From Asticcacaulis sp. YBE204 (GTDB taxonomy: Bacteria > Pseudomonadota > Alphaproteobacteria > Caulobacterales > Caulobacteraceae): DNA of 64,000 nucleotides. Positions 46,820 to 54,684 of this stretch are shown here, one piece after another. The stretch spans positions 434,001-498,000 of the forward strand of contig NZ_AWGF01000004.1 of assembly GCF_000495855.1 (NCBI RefSeq), in the 5' to 3' direction. Each line of letters begins with the position of its first letter. Positions within the stretch are counted from its first letter, which is position 1. Under the pieces are notes generated by a model. The model made no database searches and was not told the DNA's origin. It saw nothing but the letters and a program-made list of their open reading frames with translations. A program made the translations under genes and the position numbers.

Positions 46820-47338
46820 TTACAGCGACACTCCGAACGCGCTTTGCAGGCGGGCCATCTGGTCCAGCACCGGATTGGCCATCGGCAGGTCGGCTTCGGC
46901 TTCGACGAACATGCGCTTGTCCATGTGCGAAATCCGGTCGTAGAGGCGGTTCGAGCGATCGAGCAGGGTCAGCAGGCCTTCGGGCAGGATGGTGTGCTGC
47001 TCGTTGAGTTCCACTGCATTGGCGGGCGACAGGCGGTATTTGTCGTCGCAGGCGTCGGCGGCTTCCATATCGCCTTCGCGGACGGCGCGCTGCACCAGCA
47101 GCCACGAGGCGATCTGCATCAGGCGCGTCGTCAGACGCATCGATTCACCGGCGTACAGAAGCGCGTCTTCGCGGCTCAGGATGCGCGAGTCGCGGCGGCC
47201 GTCGCCATCGAGATAGGCGGCGGTTTCTTCGACCAGGGCCATGCCTTCGCGGAAGGTGCGGTCGAACAGGTCCGAGCGGGCGAAATCGCGGACAATATCA
47301 ACGCGTTGGGCAAACGGTGCGATTCCGGCATCGGACAT
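46820..47338 (-). CDS. rcdA: RcdA, adaptor for CtrA degradation (DUF1465)
   Basis: A 172-residue helical protein of the DUF1465/RcdA family. In Caulobacter it joins CpdR and ClpXP at the cell pole to drive breakdown of CtrA and other factors at the G1-S transition. Recognisable text is FARSDLFDRTFREGMALVEETAAYLDG and ALLYAGESMRLTTRLMQIASWLLVQRAV, with a loose, charged C-terminus. It is preceded by a DUF1192 gene on the same strand. Together with sspB and ssrA it adds to the ClpXP theme of the window. Confidence 0.88.
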   Translation of the reverse strand: MSDAGIAPFAQRVDIVRDFARSDLFDRTFREGMALVEETAAYLDGDGRRDSRILSREDALLYAGESMRLTTRLMQIASWLLVQRAVREGDMEAADACDDKYRLSPANAVELNEQHTILPEGLLTLLDRSNRLYDRISHMDKRMFVEAEADLPMANPVLDQMARLQSAFGVSL

Positions 47339-47474
47339 GGGAACGTATCTTTCTTCAAACTCGAAACAGGGGCCATATTCCGGCCCACTTATATGCAGGT
47401 CACATCTGCAACCGGCGTGCCATTTCCACCCTCAGGCCCACCTTTTGTGTGCCACGGGTGTGGATAAAAAAGTC

Positions 47475-47696
47475 TTAATTCCCCTTGAAGGAGAACAGGG
47501 CGTCCGCCGCGCTGCGGCCGCTTTGCTTGCGCTCGACCATAGCCTTTGCACGGACGATTTCGTCTTCCAGCGCCTTGATGCGTTCCTTGAGATCGGTGAC
47601 GGCATAGTCACTCAGGTCTTCGTGGACCAAGGCGAACAGGGCCGAGGCCGGTGCGCTGCCGGTCTTGAACGCGGGCACGGTTTCGTCTTCGGACAT
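47475..47696 (-). CDS. DUF1192 family protein
   Basis: A 73-residue acidic protein. An N-terminal loop (DETVPAFKTG) is followed by a single long helix, SDYAVTDLKERIKALEDEIVRAKAMVERKQSGRSAADALF, which is the DUF1192 pattern and a probable coiled coil. No function is established. It is found beside rcdA in relatives, as here, and diverges from the quinone oxidoreductase gene. The ATG at 47694-47696 is chosen over 16 upstream codons. Confidence 0.82.
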   Translation of the reverse strand: MSEDETVPAFKTGSAPASALFALVHEDLSDYAVTDLKERIKALEDEIVRAKAMVERKQSGRSAADALFSFKGN

Positions 47697-47807
47697 CGGG
47701 CACCTCCGGAGCATCCAAAAGGGGGCATTGTGCGCGCTTCGCAAATGCCCTTAAGCTGGGGTCATAAAACGCTTAAGGCGCGAGAAAAGCAAGGAAAACG
47801 AATCATC

Positions 47808-48794
47808 ATGAGAGCCGTAGCTGTGCGTGAAGGCGGGAAAACCGCCGCCGATTTGTGCATAATCGACGTCCCCCGTCCCGATGTGGGGCGCGGACATGTG
47901 TTAATTCGGGTCACTCATGCCGGCGTCAACCGTCCGGACATTTTGCAGCGGCGCGGGCTCTATCCGCCACCGGCAGGTGCGTCACCGATCATGGGCCTTG
48001 AGGTGGCGGGCATCATTGAGTCAATCGTACCGCATCCCGACTGGGGCGATGACGTCGCGTGGAACATCGGCGACCGGGTTTGCGCTCTGGTCAATGGCGG
48101 CGGCTATGCCGACTATGTCAGCGTCGACATTCGCCATCTGCTGCCGGTGCCGCAGGGTCTGTCGCTGGCTGAGGCCGCCAGCCTGCCGGAGGTTAGCCTG
48201 ACCGTCTATGCCAACCTCATTGAGCACGGTGGGCTGAAGGCCGGGGAGGCGGTGCTGGTGCACGGGGCTAATTCCGGTATCGGCTCGATGACGGTAATGC
48301 TGGGTAAGTCGTTTGGCGCCAAGGTCATCACCACGGTGCGTGGGGCGGACCGCATCGACTGGGTCAGGGCGCTGGGGGCCGATGTCGTCATCGACACCAC
48401 GACGGGCGATTTCGTCGAGGCGGTCAAGGCGGAAGGCGGGGCCGACGTGATCCTCGATATCGTGGCGGGGGATTATGTGGCGAAGAACATCCTGTGCCTC
48501 AAGCCGAAAGGGCGGCTGGTGCAGGTCGGCATGGCACGCGGCAACACGGCGGAAATCGACGTGACGCGCCTCATGCAGAAGCAAGCGATCATTACGGGGT
48601 CGATGCTCAGGCCGCGCTCACCGGAAGAAAAGGCGCGTCTGACGTCGGAAGTGCGGGCGAGGGTCTGGCCATTGATCGAGGCGGGCGCGATCCGGCCCGT
48701 GGTAGCAAAGGTGTTTCCGTTCGCCGAGGTTGGGGCGGCGCATGAGTTCCTCGACTCCGGTGCGCACAGCGGCAAGGTCGTGCTGGAACTTTAG
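47808..48794 (+). CDS. zinc-free MDR quinone oxidoreductase (PIG3 type)
   Basis: A 328-residue medium-chain reductase that would pass electrons from NADPH to quinones. It lacks the zinc-ligand cysteines of alcohol dehydrogenases and shows THAGVNRPDILQRRGLYPPPAGASPIMGLEVAG, the cofactor loop HGANSGIGSMTV, and the PIG3-like ITGSMLRPRS near residue 270. The ATG at 47808 follows AAGGA; the open frame upstream to 47241 mirrors rcdA and DUF1192. A palindrome (48797) sits right after its stop. Confidence 0.9.
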   Translation: MRAVAVREGGKTAADLCIIDVPRPDVGRGHVLIRVTHAGVNRPDILQRRGLYPPPAGASPIMGLEVAGIIESIVPHPDWGDDVAWNIGDRVCALVNGGGYADYVSVDIRHLLPVPQGLSLAEAASLPEVSLTVYANLIEHGGLKAGEAVLVHGANSGIGSMTVMLGKSFGAKVITTVRGADRIDWVRALGADVVIDTTTGDFVEAVKAEGGADVILDIVAGDYVAKNILCLKPKGRLVQVGMARGNTAEIDVTRLMQKQAIITGSMLRPRSPEEKARLTSEVRARVWPLIEAGAIRPVVAKVFPFAEVGAAHEFLDSGAHSGKVVLEL

Positions 48795-48796
48795 CA

Positions 48797-48811
48797 TTGA
48801 ACAATGTTCAA
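48797..48811. promoter_or_regulatory. palindromic operator candidate, site 3
   Basis: TTGAACA-A-TGTTCAA is a perfect 7-1-7 palindrome, nearly the same as sites 1 and 2 at 37494 and 37535. It lies 2 bp after the quinone oxidoreductase stop and 112 bp before the next gene, so it could control the secreted-protein genes. Confidence 0.45.
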
Positions 48812-48848
48812 TTCTCGATTATTAAGTCTCTTGGGGACGATTATTCTC

Positions 48849-48910
48849 GCGATATTGTAGCCAAAAACCCCAAGAACGCTTCTTGGCACTTTTTGGCATA
48901 TCGCTCTAAT
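48849..48910 (+). repeat. covarying-hairpin repeat, copy E
   Basis: Outer arms GCGATAT/ATATCGC, middle arms CCAAAAA/TTTTTGG, and an extra inner stem CCAAGAA/TTCTTGG, then the shared tail CTCTAAT. Both shared arm pairs differ from the consensus yet stay complementary. It lies 13 bp before the next gene. Confidence 0.75.
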
Positions 48911-48923
48911 TCGTGGGTTGATA

Positions 48924-49493
48924 ATGCACCTATTTAAAACAGCGGCAGCGGTAATATTTGCCCTGAGTCTGGCGGCGCCGGTTCAGGCACGCGGGCTCAA
49001 TCCGTTTTCTTCCAGTGAAGAGACCGTCGCCTATGCGGTCGAACAGAGTTGTCTGACCTGGCTGCGTTACGGCGGTAATCTGAAGGACTACTCCAAACGC
49101 AATGGCCGCACGGTCACGCAGAAGGGTGTTCTGGACGAGGGCGACGATAAGGCGGAAAAACTTTATGGCGGCGGGCGGGTCACTGTGAAAAGCGACGGGC
49201 GGGGCGGTTGCTACATTCGCGGTACGCTCGGTAACGGGGCGGACATGCGCGATACGGTGCTGGAGACCCTGCGCACTATGGGTCTGGAGCCGGTGCCGTT
49301 TGCCGACTACGGCCCGGCGACGCGCGACCGCGACTGGAGCTATGTACAGGAAAGTTATTGCGTCCGCGACGGCGAGGCCGTGCGGATAATCCTGATTTCC
49401 AGTTCCGCCAATCGCAGCCGGACGCCCTTACAGGTGTCGATCTGGACCGATCGCGCCGGCGATGCCGCCAAAAAAGGGCTGTGTATAGCTTGA
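48924..49493 (+). CDS. secreted protein of unknown function, paralogue 1
   Basis: A 189-residue exported protein with a signal peptide ending VQARG near residue 22. Four cysteines sit in EQSCLTWL, GGCYIRG, ESYCVRDG and KGLCIA, enough for two disulfides. The C-terminal half (SYVQESYCVRDGEAV...LISSS...LQVSIWTD) matches the next gene (RVQETYCFRSRGAV...LSSS...FEVSIMRD). I know no family name. ATG at 48924 is used; TTG at 48918 is possible. Confidence 0.75.
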   Translation: MHLFKTAAAVIFALSLAAPVQARGLNPFSSSEETVAYAVEQSCLTWLRYGGNLKDYSKRNGRTVTQKGVLDEGDDKAEKLYGGGRVTVKSDGRGGCYIRGTLGNGADMRDTVLETLRTMGLEPVPFADYGPATRDRDWSYVQESYCVRDGEAVRIILISSSANRSRTPLQVSIWTDRAGDAAKKGLCIA

Positions 49494-49599
49494 AAACGCC
49501 GTTACGGGTTTCTGATTTTTTGCTGATCATTCCCTTGCGACTCCTTACGTCCGACCTCTGACAATTGGCGCAAAGGCTGATTTCAGAAGGGTTCGGGTC

Positions 49600-50118
49600 A
49601 TGTGGAAACAATTTACTGTAAGACTGTGCATCGGCGGCATCGCGCTTTCGGCGCTGGCGTCGAGCGCTCAGGCGCAGCCTGACGCCGACCTGAACGGAGC
49701 CATGAACCACGCACTGGAGCAAGGTTGCCTGAAAAGCCTCAGCAAGGGCGCGGTCAAGGCCGAGGCGGAAATGACCGATTCCCGGCCGCCGCACGGCGAT
49801 ATCGGCCTCAGTGTCACGACGTCGAACGGCGGCTGCACGATCAGCGCCGCCAAAGGGGATGGCGCGCAGTTGCGCGCGGCCCTGCTGCAAAGCCTCGACG
49901 CGCGCGGTTACAAGCTGAGCCCGTTCGGCGTCTATCACCCCTATACGTCGGGCGAATGGACACGGGTGCAGGAAACCTATTGCTTCCGCTCGCGTGGCGC
50001 CGTCTATCTGGCCACCCTGTCGTCGTCCACGACGCAGGATCGTCCGTTCGAGGTTTCGATCATGCGCGACAGCAAGGGGATCGCGGCGGCCAAGGGTCTG
50101 TGTCAGACGAAAGCGTAA
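49600..50118 (+). CDS. secreted protein of unknown function, paralogue 2
   Basis: A 172-residue exported protein, signal peptide ending AQAQ near residue 26. Four cysteines fall in the same order as in paralogue 1: EQGCLKSL, GGCTISA, ETYCFRSR and KGLCQT. The two genes are 106 bp apart and look like an old tandem duplication. The middle region is diverged. Extracytoplasmic action is likely; nothing more can be said from sequence. Confidence 0.75.
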   Translation: MWKQFTVRLCIGGIALSALASSAQAQPDADLNGAMNHALEQGCLKSLSKGAVKAEAEMTDSRPPHGDIGLSVTTSNGGCTISAAKGDGAQLRAALLQSLDARGYKLSPFGVYHPYTSGEWTRVQETYCFRSRGAVYLATLSSSTTQDRPFEVSIMRDSKGIAAAKGLCQTKA

Positions 50119-50170
50119 AAGAGGGTTTCTTTCGCGCGCAAATCGTCTTATATCAAACTCAGGAACATCC

Positions 50171-50195
50171 ACGCCCGGTCGCAAAGGCCGGGCGT
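50171..50195 (+). terminator. hairpin after the second secreted-protein gene
   Basis: ACGCCCGG and CCGGGCGT form a perfect 8-bp stem around a 9-base loop. The following sequence (AGCTATTTG) is only weakly T-rich, so it may be a weak terminator or a leader structure of the next gene, which starts 56 bp on. Confidence 0.45.
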
Positions 50196-50251
50196 AGCTA
50201 TTTGTGGTTCGCGGAAATTCGTTTCCGTACCCCGTTACGAAAGACTGTATA

Positions 50252-50953
50252 ATGTCCGACATCCTTATGCCGAAAGCGACCGCCGTGTGGCTGGTCGACA
50301 ATACGAGCCTCTCGTTCGAGCAGATCGCCGCCTTCTGCGGCCTGCACCTTCTGGAAGTGAAGGGCATCGCCGACGGCGAAGTGGCGCGCGACATTCGCGG
50401 CTCCGACCCGATCGCCAACGGGCAGCTGACCCGCGAAGAGCTGGACAAGGCCGAAAAGACCCCGGCTTACCGCATGCAAGCGCTTAAGAGCCGCCACGCG
50501 GAACTCCTCAAGCCGCAGAAGAAGGCCCCGCGCTATACGCCGGTGTCGCGCCGTCAGGATCGCCCGGACGCCATCGCCTGGTTCGTCAAACACCACCCTG
50601 AAGTCACCGACGCGCAGATTTCCAAGCTGCTCGGCACGACCAAGACTACCATTGAGCAGGTCCGCAACCGCACGCACTGGAACTCGGCTAACCTCAAGGC
50701 CGTCGATCCGGTGACGCTGGGTCTCATCTCGCAGATCGAACTCGACGCCGCCGTGCGCAAGGCCGCCGACGTCAAGCGCAAGCAGGCCGAGAAGCTGGGC
50801 ATTCCGCTCGACGATCCGTCGCTCAAGCCGGCCGCGCCGGTGGTTCACGCCTACGAGGACGAAGACCCTTACGCCCGCAAGGCCGACCTGACGGTCGAGG
50901 ACGTGTTCGGCACCTCGACGAAATCGGCCCCGGAAGACGACGACGATTACTGA
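50252..50953 (+). CDS. trcR: DUF1013 cell-cycle transcriptional regulator (TrcR type)
   Basis: A 233-residue protein of the DUF1013 family, including TrcR, reported to associate with RNA polymerase in Caulobacter. Two helix-turn-helix-like parts are visible: AVWLVDNTSLSFEQIAAFCGLHLLEVKGIADG (about 10-41) and AWFVKHHPEVTDAQISKLLGTTKTTIEQVRNRTHWNS (about 110-146). The tail is acidic (PEDDDDY). The ATG at 50252 gives the family start MSDILMPKATAVWLVDN. It ends in a clear terminator. Confidence 0.88.
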   Translation: MSDILMPKATAVWLVDNTSLSFEQIAAFCGLHLLEVKGIADGEVARDIRGSDPIANGQLTREELDKAEKTPAYRMQALKSRHAELLKPQKKAPRYTPVSRRQDRPDAIAWFVKHHPEVTDAQISKLLGTTKTTIEQVRNRTHWNSANLKAVDPVTLGLISQIELDAAVRKAADVKRKQAEKLGIPLDDPSLKPAAPVVHAYEDEDPYARKADLTVEDVFGTSTKSAPEDDDDY

Positions 50954-50980
50954 TCGTCCGCGGTCACAGGAATAGAAAAA

Positions 50981-51005
50981 GGCGGGCCTCATGGTCCGCC
51001 TTTTT
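50981..51005. terminator. bidirectional terminator between trcR and the AraC gene
   Basis: GGCGGGCC-TCAT-GGTCCGCC forms an 8-bp stem with one G-U pair, with five A before and five T after. It can stop both convergent transcripts. Confidence 0.9.
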
Positions 51006-51007
51006 AC

Positions 51008-52075
51008 TTAGCCGGCCTGCCAGACGTCCAGATACCGGCGGAGATTGGTTTGAAGATCGCCCGCATCGGCGGTGGCGTGGACCGTCATTTCACGACCGGA
51101 GACTTCGCCGGGTCTTAGTCCGAAACGCTGAGTGAAGGCGCGATTGAAGTGCGTGTCGGCGTTGAAACCGTGCGCGTAGGCGATGTCCTGAATGCTGGGG
51201 CGATGGCCCCGGCGGCGGCGCAGGACGCGATAGACGCTGTCCAGCCGCTTGTCGCGGATATGGCGGCCGATGCCGCCGTCCATCCGGAACGCATTATACA
51301 GCGTCGAACGCGACACACCGATATGCCGCGCAATACTGTCCGGTGTCAGGGCCGGATCGAGCAGATGCCGGTCGATATGGTCGAGGGCGATCTGACGCAC
51401 CGAGCGGCGCAGGGCATCTATGCTCTGGGGCGTCAGGCGGCTGAGGTCCAGCCCGGCGGCCAGCAAGGTGAAGGTGGCCTCAACTGACGCGGACGCTTCG
51501 TCCGGCGACAGATAGGGCGCCACCTGCAACAGGCTTTGAATGTGACTGGAGAGCAAAAAACCCGTCGGCGTGTCCTGACCGATGACCATACCGTGCAGAT
51601 CCTGATCGAGAAGCGATCGCGGGATCAGGGCGCGCGGCACCATCAGCTTGGTGATCTTCAGTTCGTCAAAGTCCATCGCGGCGGGCTTGCCGGTTTCGGC
51701 CAGCACGATATCCCCCAACGCTATCGGCCCGGTACGGCCGTTGAAATCGGCCCCAAGCAGGCCCTGATGAGGTACGGAAATGACAATATATTCCGCGTCG
51801 CTGAGGCGGGTCTCCCGCCACGTCCGGGTCAGGGTCTGGGCGCTGCCCTCGCAGAAGCTGAGATGGCTGCCGTTCAGATCGAAATGCGAAATACGATTAT
51901 AAAAACCGGCAACCGCATCGGGCGCTATGCCGGTGACCTGAGTGAGGTCTTCGTAGCTGTGCCGGTAGAATTCATAGGCCCGGTCGGTCGTGTCCGGCGA
52001 TAATTCCCACATGAACGAGGGATTGAGCGGACGCGAAAAGGGCGGCGCGCCGGTTGTACTGTTAAAACGCGGCAC
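51008..52075 (-). CDS. AraC family transcriptional regulator
   Basis: A 355-residue regulator with an AraC_binding_2 type N-terminal domain (about 40-220) and a C-terminal AraC DNA-binding domain (about 248-340: LTPDSIARHIGVSRSTLYNAFRMDGGIGRHIRDKRLD and SIQDIAYAHGFNADTHFNRAFTQRFGLRPGE). The start is GTG at 52073-52075 with AGG about 8 bp upstream; the next ATG is 21 codons in. The target genes and ligand are unknown. The only divergent feature is a candidate small RNA region. Confidence 0.87.
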   Translation of the reverse strand: MPRFNSTTGAPPFSRPLNPSFMWELSPDTTDRAYEFYRHSYEDLTQVTGIAPDAVAGFYNRISHFDLNGSHLSFCEGSAQTLTRTWRETRLSDAEYIVISVPHQGLLGADFNGRTGPIALGDIVLAETGKPAAMDFDELKITKLMVPRALIPRSLLDQDLHGMVIGQDTPTGFLLSSHIQSLLQVAPYLSPDEASASVEATFTLLAAGLDLSRLTPQSIDALRRSVRQIALDHIDRHLLDPALTPDSIARHIGVSRSTLYNAFRMDGGIGRHIRDKRLDSVYRVLRRRRGHRPSIQDIAYAHGFNADTHFNRAFTQRFGLRPGEVSGREMTVHATADAGDLQTNLRRYLDVWQAG

Positions 52076-52139
52076 GCTGTTACCTGAAAAATGTCCGAAA
52101 TCCGGACGAAACGGGGGTCAAATCTGGACATATCGACAT

Positions 52140-52313
52140 GGAACGATCCTGTCAATTCGTATATTAAATGCTGGTCAAGGTTTGAAAGCAATTGATTTTT
52201 GGGGATTTTTTCAACCCAGGGCAGTGCTTGGGCAACCCGTCGGATCTTGTACAATCCGCCATATTTTAGGTATATGTGATTTCAGGGCAGTCTTGCAAAA
52301 GGCTGCCCTTTTT
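52140..52313 (+). ncRNA. candidate small RNA ending at an orphan terminator
   Basis: No coding frame fits this plus-strand stretch, yet it ends in a strong terminator (52285-52313). A second hairpin, CGGAT/ATCCG around CTTGTACA, lies upstream near 52243-52260. The region is AT-rich at its start (about 52150-52210), where a promoter could lie. Limits are approximate and expression is not shown. Confidence 0.35.
52285..52313 (+). terminator. orphan rho-independent terminator
   Basis: GGGCAG and CTGCCC pair around a 12-base loop and are followed by TTTTTC on the plus strand. No plus-strand gene lies upstream within 1.3 kb except trcR, which has its own terminator. Confidence 0.75.
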
Positions 52314-52325
52314 CGCTTTGAAAAC

Positions 52326-52362
52326 AAAAAACGCCGGAGGTTCAACCTCCGGCGTTTTTTTT
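52326..52362. terminator. bidirectional terminator downstream of the DUF465 gene
   Basis: ACGCCGGAGGT and ACCTCCGGCGT are perfectly complementary around TC, with an A run before and eight T after. It stops the DUF465 transcript from the right and anything reading through from the left. Confidence 0.92.
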
Positions 52363-52384
52363 CAGAATGGTGCATCACCCCCCG

Positions 52385-52585
52385 TCACTGGAGGGTCTCA
52401 AGCACCCGTTCCTGTCGCATATCTGCGCGTATCTTGTCGATTTCGTCCTTAAGCTTGAGCTTCTTACGCTTGAGTTCCTTGAGATAGAGGGCATCCGCCG
52501 ACGGCGAACGCGATTCCTTGGCGATGGTGTCTTTCAGGACCTGATGACGATGATCAAGTTCACGCACTCTCGCTTCGATGCTCAT
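52385..52585 (-). CDS. DUF465 (YdcH-like) small protein
   Basis: A 66-residue, highly charged helical protein. Text such as ELDHRHQVLKDTIAKE and LYLKELKRKKLKLKDEIDKI is the DUF465 signature, a two-helix hairpin with the LKRKKLxLKDEI motif. The function is unknown. A longer protein at 53936 carries the same module at its C-terminus. Start ATG at 52583-52585 with a GGAGA site upstream. Confidence 0.88.
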   Translation of the reverse strand: MSIEARVRELDHRHQVLKDTIAKESRSPSADALYLKELKRKKLKLKDEIDKIRADMRQERVLETLQ

Positions 52586-52758
52586 AGGCAGTCTCCTTTA
52601 CGTTGAGTAAGAGGTCCAGCCCAGACCCGTGTCTGAACCTCTACAGCAAACACCCAAAACGCTGGACGCGGTAATCACAATCCATTACATCCGTTCACGG
52701 AATTGCGAGATTCAAATCAAATAAAAGCTTAATTTTATGGGTTTCTTACGGAGTAACC

Positions 52759-53343
52759 ATGAGCGCCCCCCAGAGTAATCAGAGGCTTATCGTCGCGATC
52801 TCTGGCGCGTCGGGAGCGATCTACGGTATCACCGCACTCCGTATGCTGAAGGCCCTGAAGGTCGAAAGCCATCTGGTCATCTCGCGCGCCGCCGCTTTGT
52901 CGCTGTCGGCGGAAACCGATCTTTCGGTGGGCGACGTCAACGCGTTGGCCGATCACGTGCATAAGGTCGGCGATATCGGGGCGACCATCGCGTCGGGCTC
53001 GTACAAGACGCTGGGGATGCTGATCGCGCCCTGTTCGGTCAAGACGATGGGCGAGATCGCCACCGGCGTCACCTCGACCCTGATCAGCCGCGCCGCCGAT
53101 GTGGTCCTCAAGGAGCGCCGCCGGCTGGTGCTGATGGTGCGCGAAAGCCCGCTGCATCTGGGCCATATCCGCGCGATGGCGGCGGTGACCGAGATGGGCG
53201 CTATCGTCGCCCCGCCCATGCCGGCCTTCTATACGCGTCCGCAAAGCCTTCAGGACATGGTCGATCAGACCGTGGCGCGCTCGCTCGATCTGTTCGGCCT
53301 TGACGCGCCGATGACGCGTTGGAGTGGGTTATCGGGTGAGTAG
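52759..53343 (+). CDS. ubiX: flavin prenyltransferase UbiX
   Basis: Makes prenylated FMN, the cofactor of the UbiD decarboxylases used in ubiquinone synthesis. The 194-residue protein has the flavodoxin-like start LIVAISGASGAIYGITALRML, SGSYKTLGMLIAPCSVKTMGEIATG, and the RRRLVLMVRESPLHLGHIRAM motif, all typical. A TIGR02444 gene overlaps its end. The ubiD gene is not in the window. Confidence 0.94.
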   Translation: MSAPQSNQRLIVAISGASGAIYGITALRMLKALKVESHLVISRAAALSLSAETDLSVGDVNALADHVHKVGDIGATIASGSYKTLGMLIAPCSVKTMGEIATGVTSTLISRAADVVLKERRRLVLMVRESPLHLGHIRAMAAVTEMGAIVAPPMPAFYTRPQSLQDMVDQTVARSLDLFGLDAPMTRWSGLSGE

Positions 53344-53851
53344 CTTTTGGACCAATTCTTTCTGGGATTGGGCGGTAAAGGCCTATGCGGCGGAAGGGAT
53401 CGCCGGGCTGTGCCTCGATTTGCAGGACAATCACGGGCAGAACGTGCCGCTGCTGCTGTTCTCGCAATGGGCGGCCTCGGTCGGCGTGGCGCTGGACGAA
53501 GAGACGACGGAGGCCGCCGCCGATATCTCGCGCGCCTGGGCCGATCACGTCGTCGGGCCGTTGCGCGCCATCCGCCGTCAGATCAAGGGGCCGATCGGCG
53601 ATATAGAACCCGACGCCAAACACCGCGTGCGCGAACAGATCAAGTCCGCCGAGCTTCTGGCCGAGCGCGAACAGATGGCGTCGCTGGCGGCGCTGATCCT
53701 GCCCACAGGCTCCGCCGCCGGTTTTCAACAGGCGCAGAACAACCTGACGCGCGTCGCGCGGGCGTGGTCGCCGGTGGTGCCGCGAAATCGTTTGACGGCC
53801 TTGAGTGATGCCCTTTCGGAGCGCGGTTTTTTAAGCTATACTCCGGATTGA
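53336..53851 (+). CDS. TIGR02444 family protein
   Basis: A 171-residue protein of the TIGR02444 (DUF2390) family, starting SSFWTNSFWDWAVKAYAAEG and followed by LCLDLQDNHGQNVPLLLFSQWAA, the conserved core. It is predicted to be mostly helical and cytoplasmic, with no known function. The start is a GTG at 53336 inside the end of ubiX, an 8-bp overlap suggesting coupled translation. Confidence 0.82.
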   Translation: MSSFWTNSFWDWAVKAYAAEGIAGLCLDLQDNHGQNVPLLLFSQWAASVGVALDEETTEAAADISRAWADHVVGPLRAIRRQIKGPIGDIEPDAKHRVREQIKSAELLAEREQMASLAALILPTGSAAGFQQAQNNLTRVARAWSPVVPRNRLTALSDALSERGFLSYTPD

Positions 53852-53935
53852 GAAGGCTCTGATCGGGTGTGGAAATTAACCACGTCAGGGGCCGTATGAT
53901 CCACAGACCGTCCAGAATGACCGGAGCTGAGCCCC

Positions 53936-54364
53936 ATGCACGATGACAACAACATCCGCGCGCTTTTCCGTCCCGATTCGCTGCAACTGGTGAAAAACAC
54001 GCCAGCCGATGCCAATGGCGACGTGGAACGGCGGGTCGGTCATCGCGAAGAACTGGACAAGGTGACGCTGGAACTGGTGTCGGAAGAAATTGTCGATACC
54101 CAGCCCGACGATCTGGAACCGGCCTACCGCGAACTGGATAATCCGGTGTCGTCGCTGCCGATCAATGCCGAGACCGTGGCCTTGCGCGCGCAGGCGGCAC
54201 TGCTGAAGCAGGAGCACAAGGATCTCGACGATTCGATCCACGCGCTGGAAACCATGCCGATGCCGGATCAGATCCTGATCGCGCGTCTGAAGCGCAAGAA
54301 GCTGGCCCTTCGGGATCAGATCACGACGCTGGAAGACCGCATCCGTCCGGATATTATTGCGTAA
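53936..54364 (+). CDS. DUF465 module protein, long form
   Basis: A 142-residue charged protein. The first about 80 residues are polar with no recognised domain. Residues about 85-138 (LKQEHKDLDDSIHALE and ILIARLKRKKLALRDQITTLEDRI) are a DUF465 hairpin like the 66-residue protein encoded at 52385. No signal or membrane segment is seen. The two DUF465 genes lie within 1.6 kb of each other on opposite strands. Confidence 0.75.
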   Translation: MHDDNNIRALFRPDSLQLVKNTPADANGDVERRVGHREELDKVTLELVSEEIVDTQPDDLEPAYRELDNPVSSLPINAETVALRAQAALLKQEHKDLDDSIHALETMPMPDQILIARLKRKKLALRDQITTLEDRIRPDIIA

Positions 54365-54379
54365 GAAGGGTGTCTGGGG

Positions 54380-54664
54380 GTGAAGAGGCTTTTCTATATA
54401 TTCGACTTTATTATTGCCGAATTTTGGCCGGGTTCTGCCTATCTTCTATTCGTACCTGTTGGAACGACGCTGACCATTATTGGGTGGGCGTTTGGCATTT
54501 CTGTTAACCTGACGACGCTTTTAGCCAGTTTCTTTCTAGCCATAGTGGGATGGGCTTTTTATGGGCGACTAGTTTTTGTCTATGTTCAAGGGACAAAGCT
54601 AAGGCACAAGGCTGACAGTGACAATCTTAAAGCCATTTTAAAGCAAAGCAGGCTGGGCAGGTAG
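54380..54664 (+). CDS. small two-span membrane protein, low GC
   Basis: A 94-residue protein with two hydrophobic segments (about 19-38 and 44-68) and a basic C-terminal tail (KLRHKADSDNLKAILKQSRLGR). It starts with GTG at 54380, 15 bp after the previous gene. Its base and codon use is clearly more AT-rich than its neighbours, suggesting recent acquisition. No family is recognised. Its stop codon lies inside its own terminator. Confidence 0.65.
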   Translation: MKRLFYIFDFIIAEFWPGSAYLLFVPVGTTLTIIGWAFGISVNLTTLLASFFLAIVGWAFYGRLVFVYVQGTKLRHKADSDNLKAILKQSRLGR

Positions 54665-54682
54665 GTTACTGCCCAGCCTTTT
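54651..54682 (+). terminator. terminator overlapping the end of the low-GC gene
   Basis: GGCTGGGCAG and CTGCCCAGCC form a perfect 10-bp stem around an 8-base loop, followed by TTTT. The left arm encodes the last codons of the gene and the stop lies in the loop. Confidence 0.88.
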
Positions 54683-54684
54683 GT

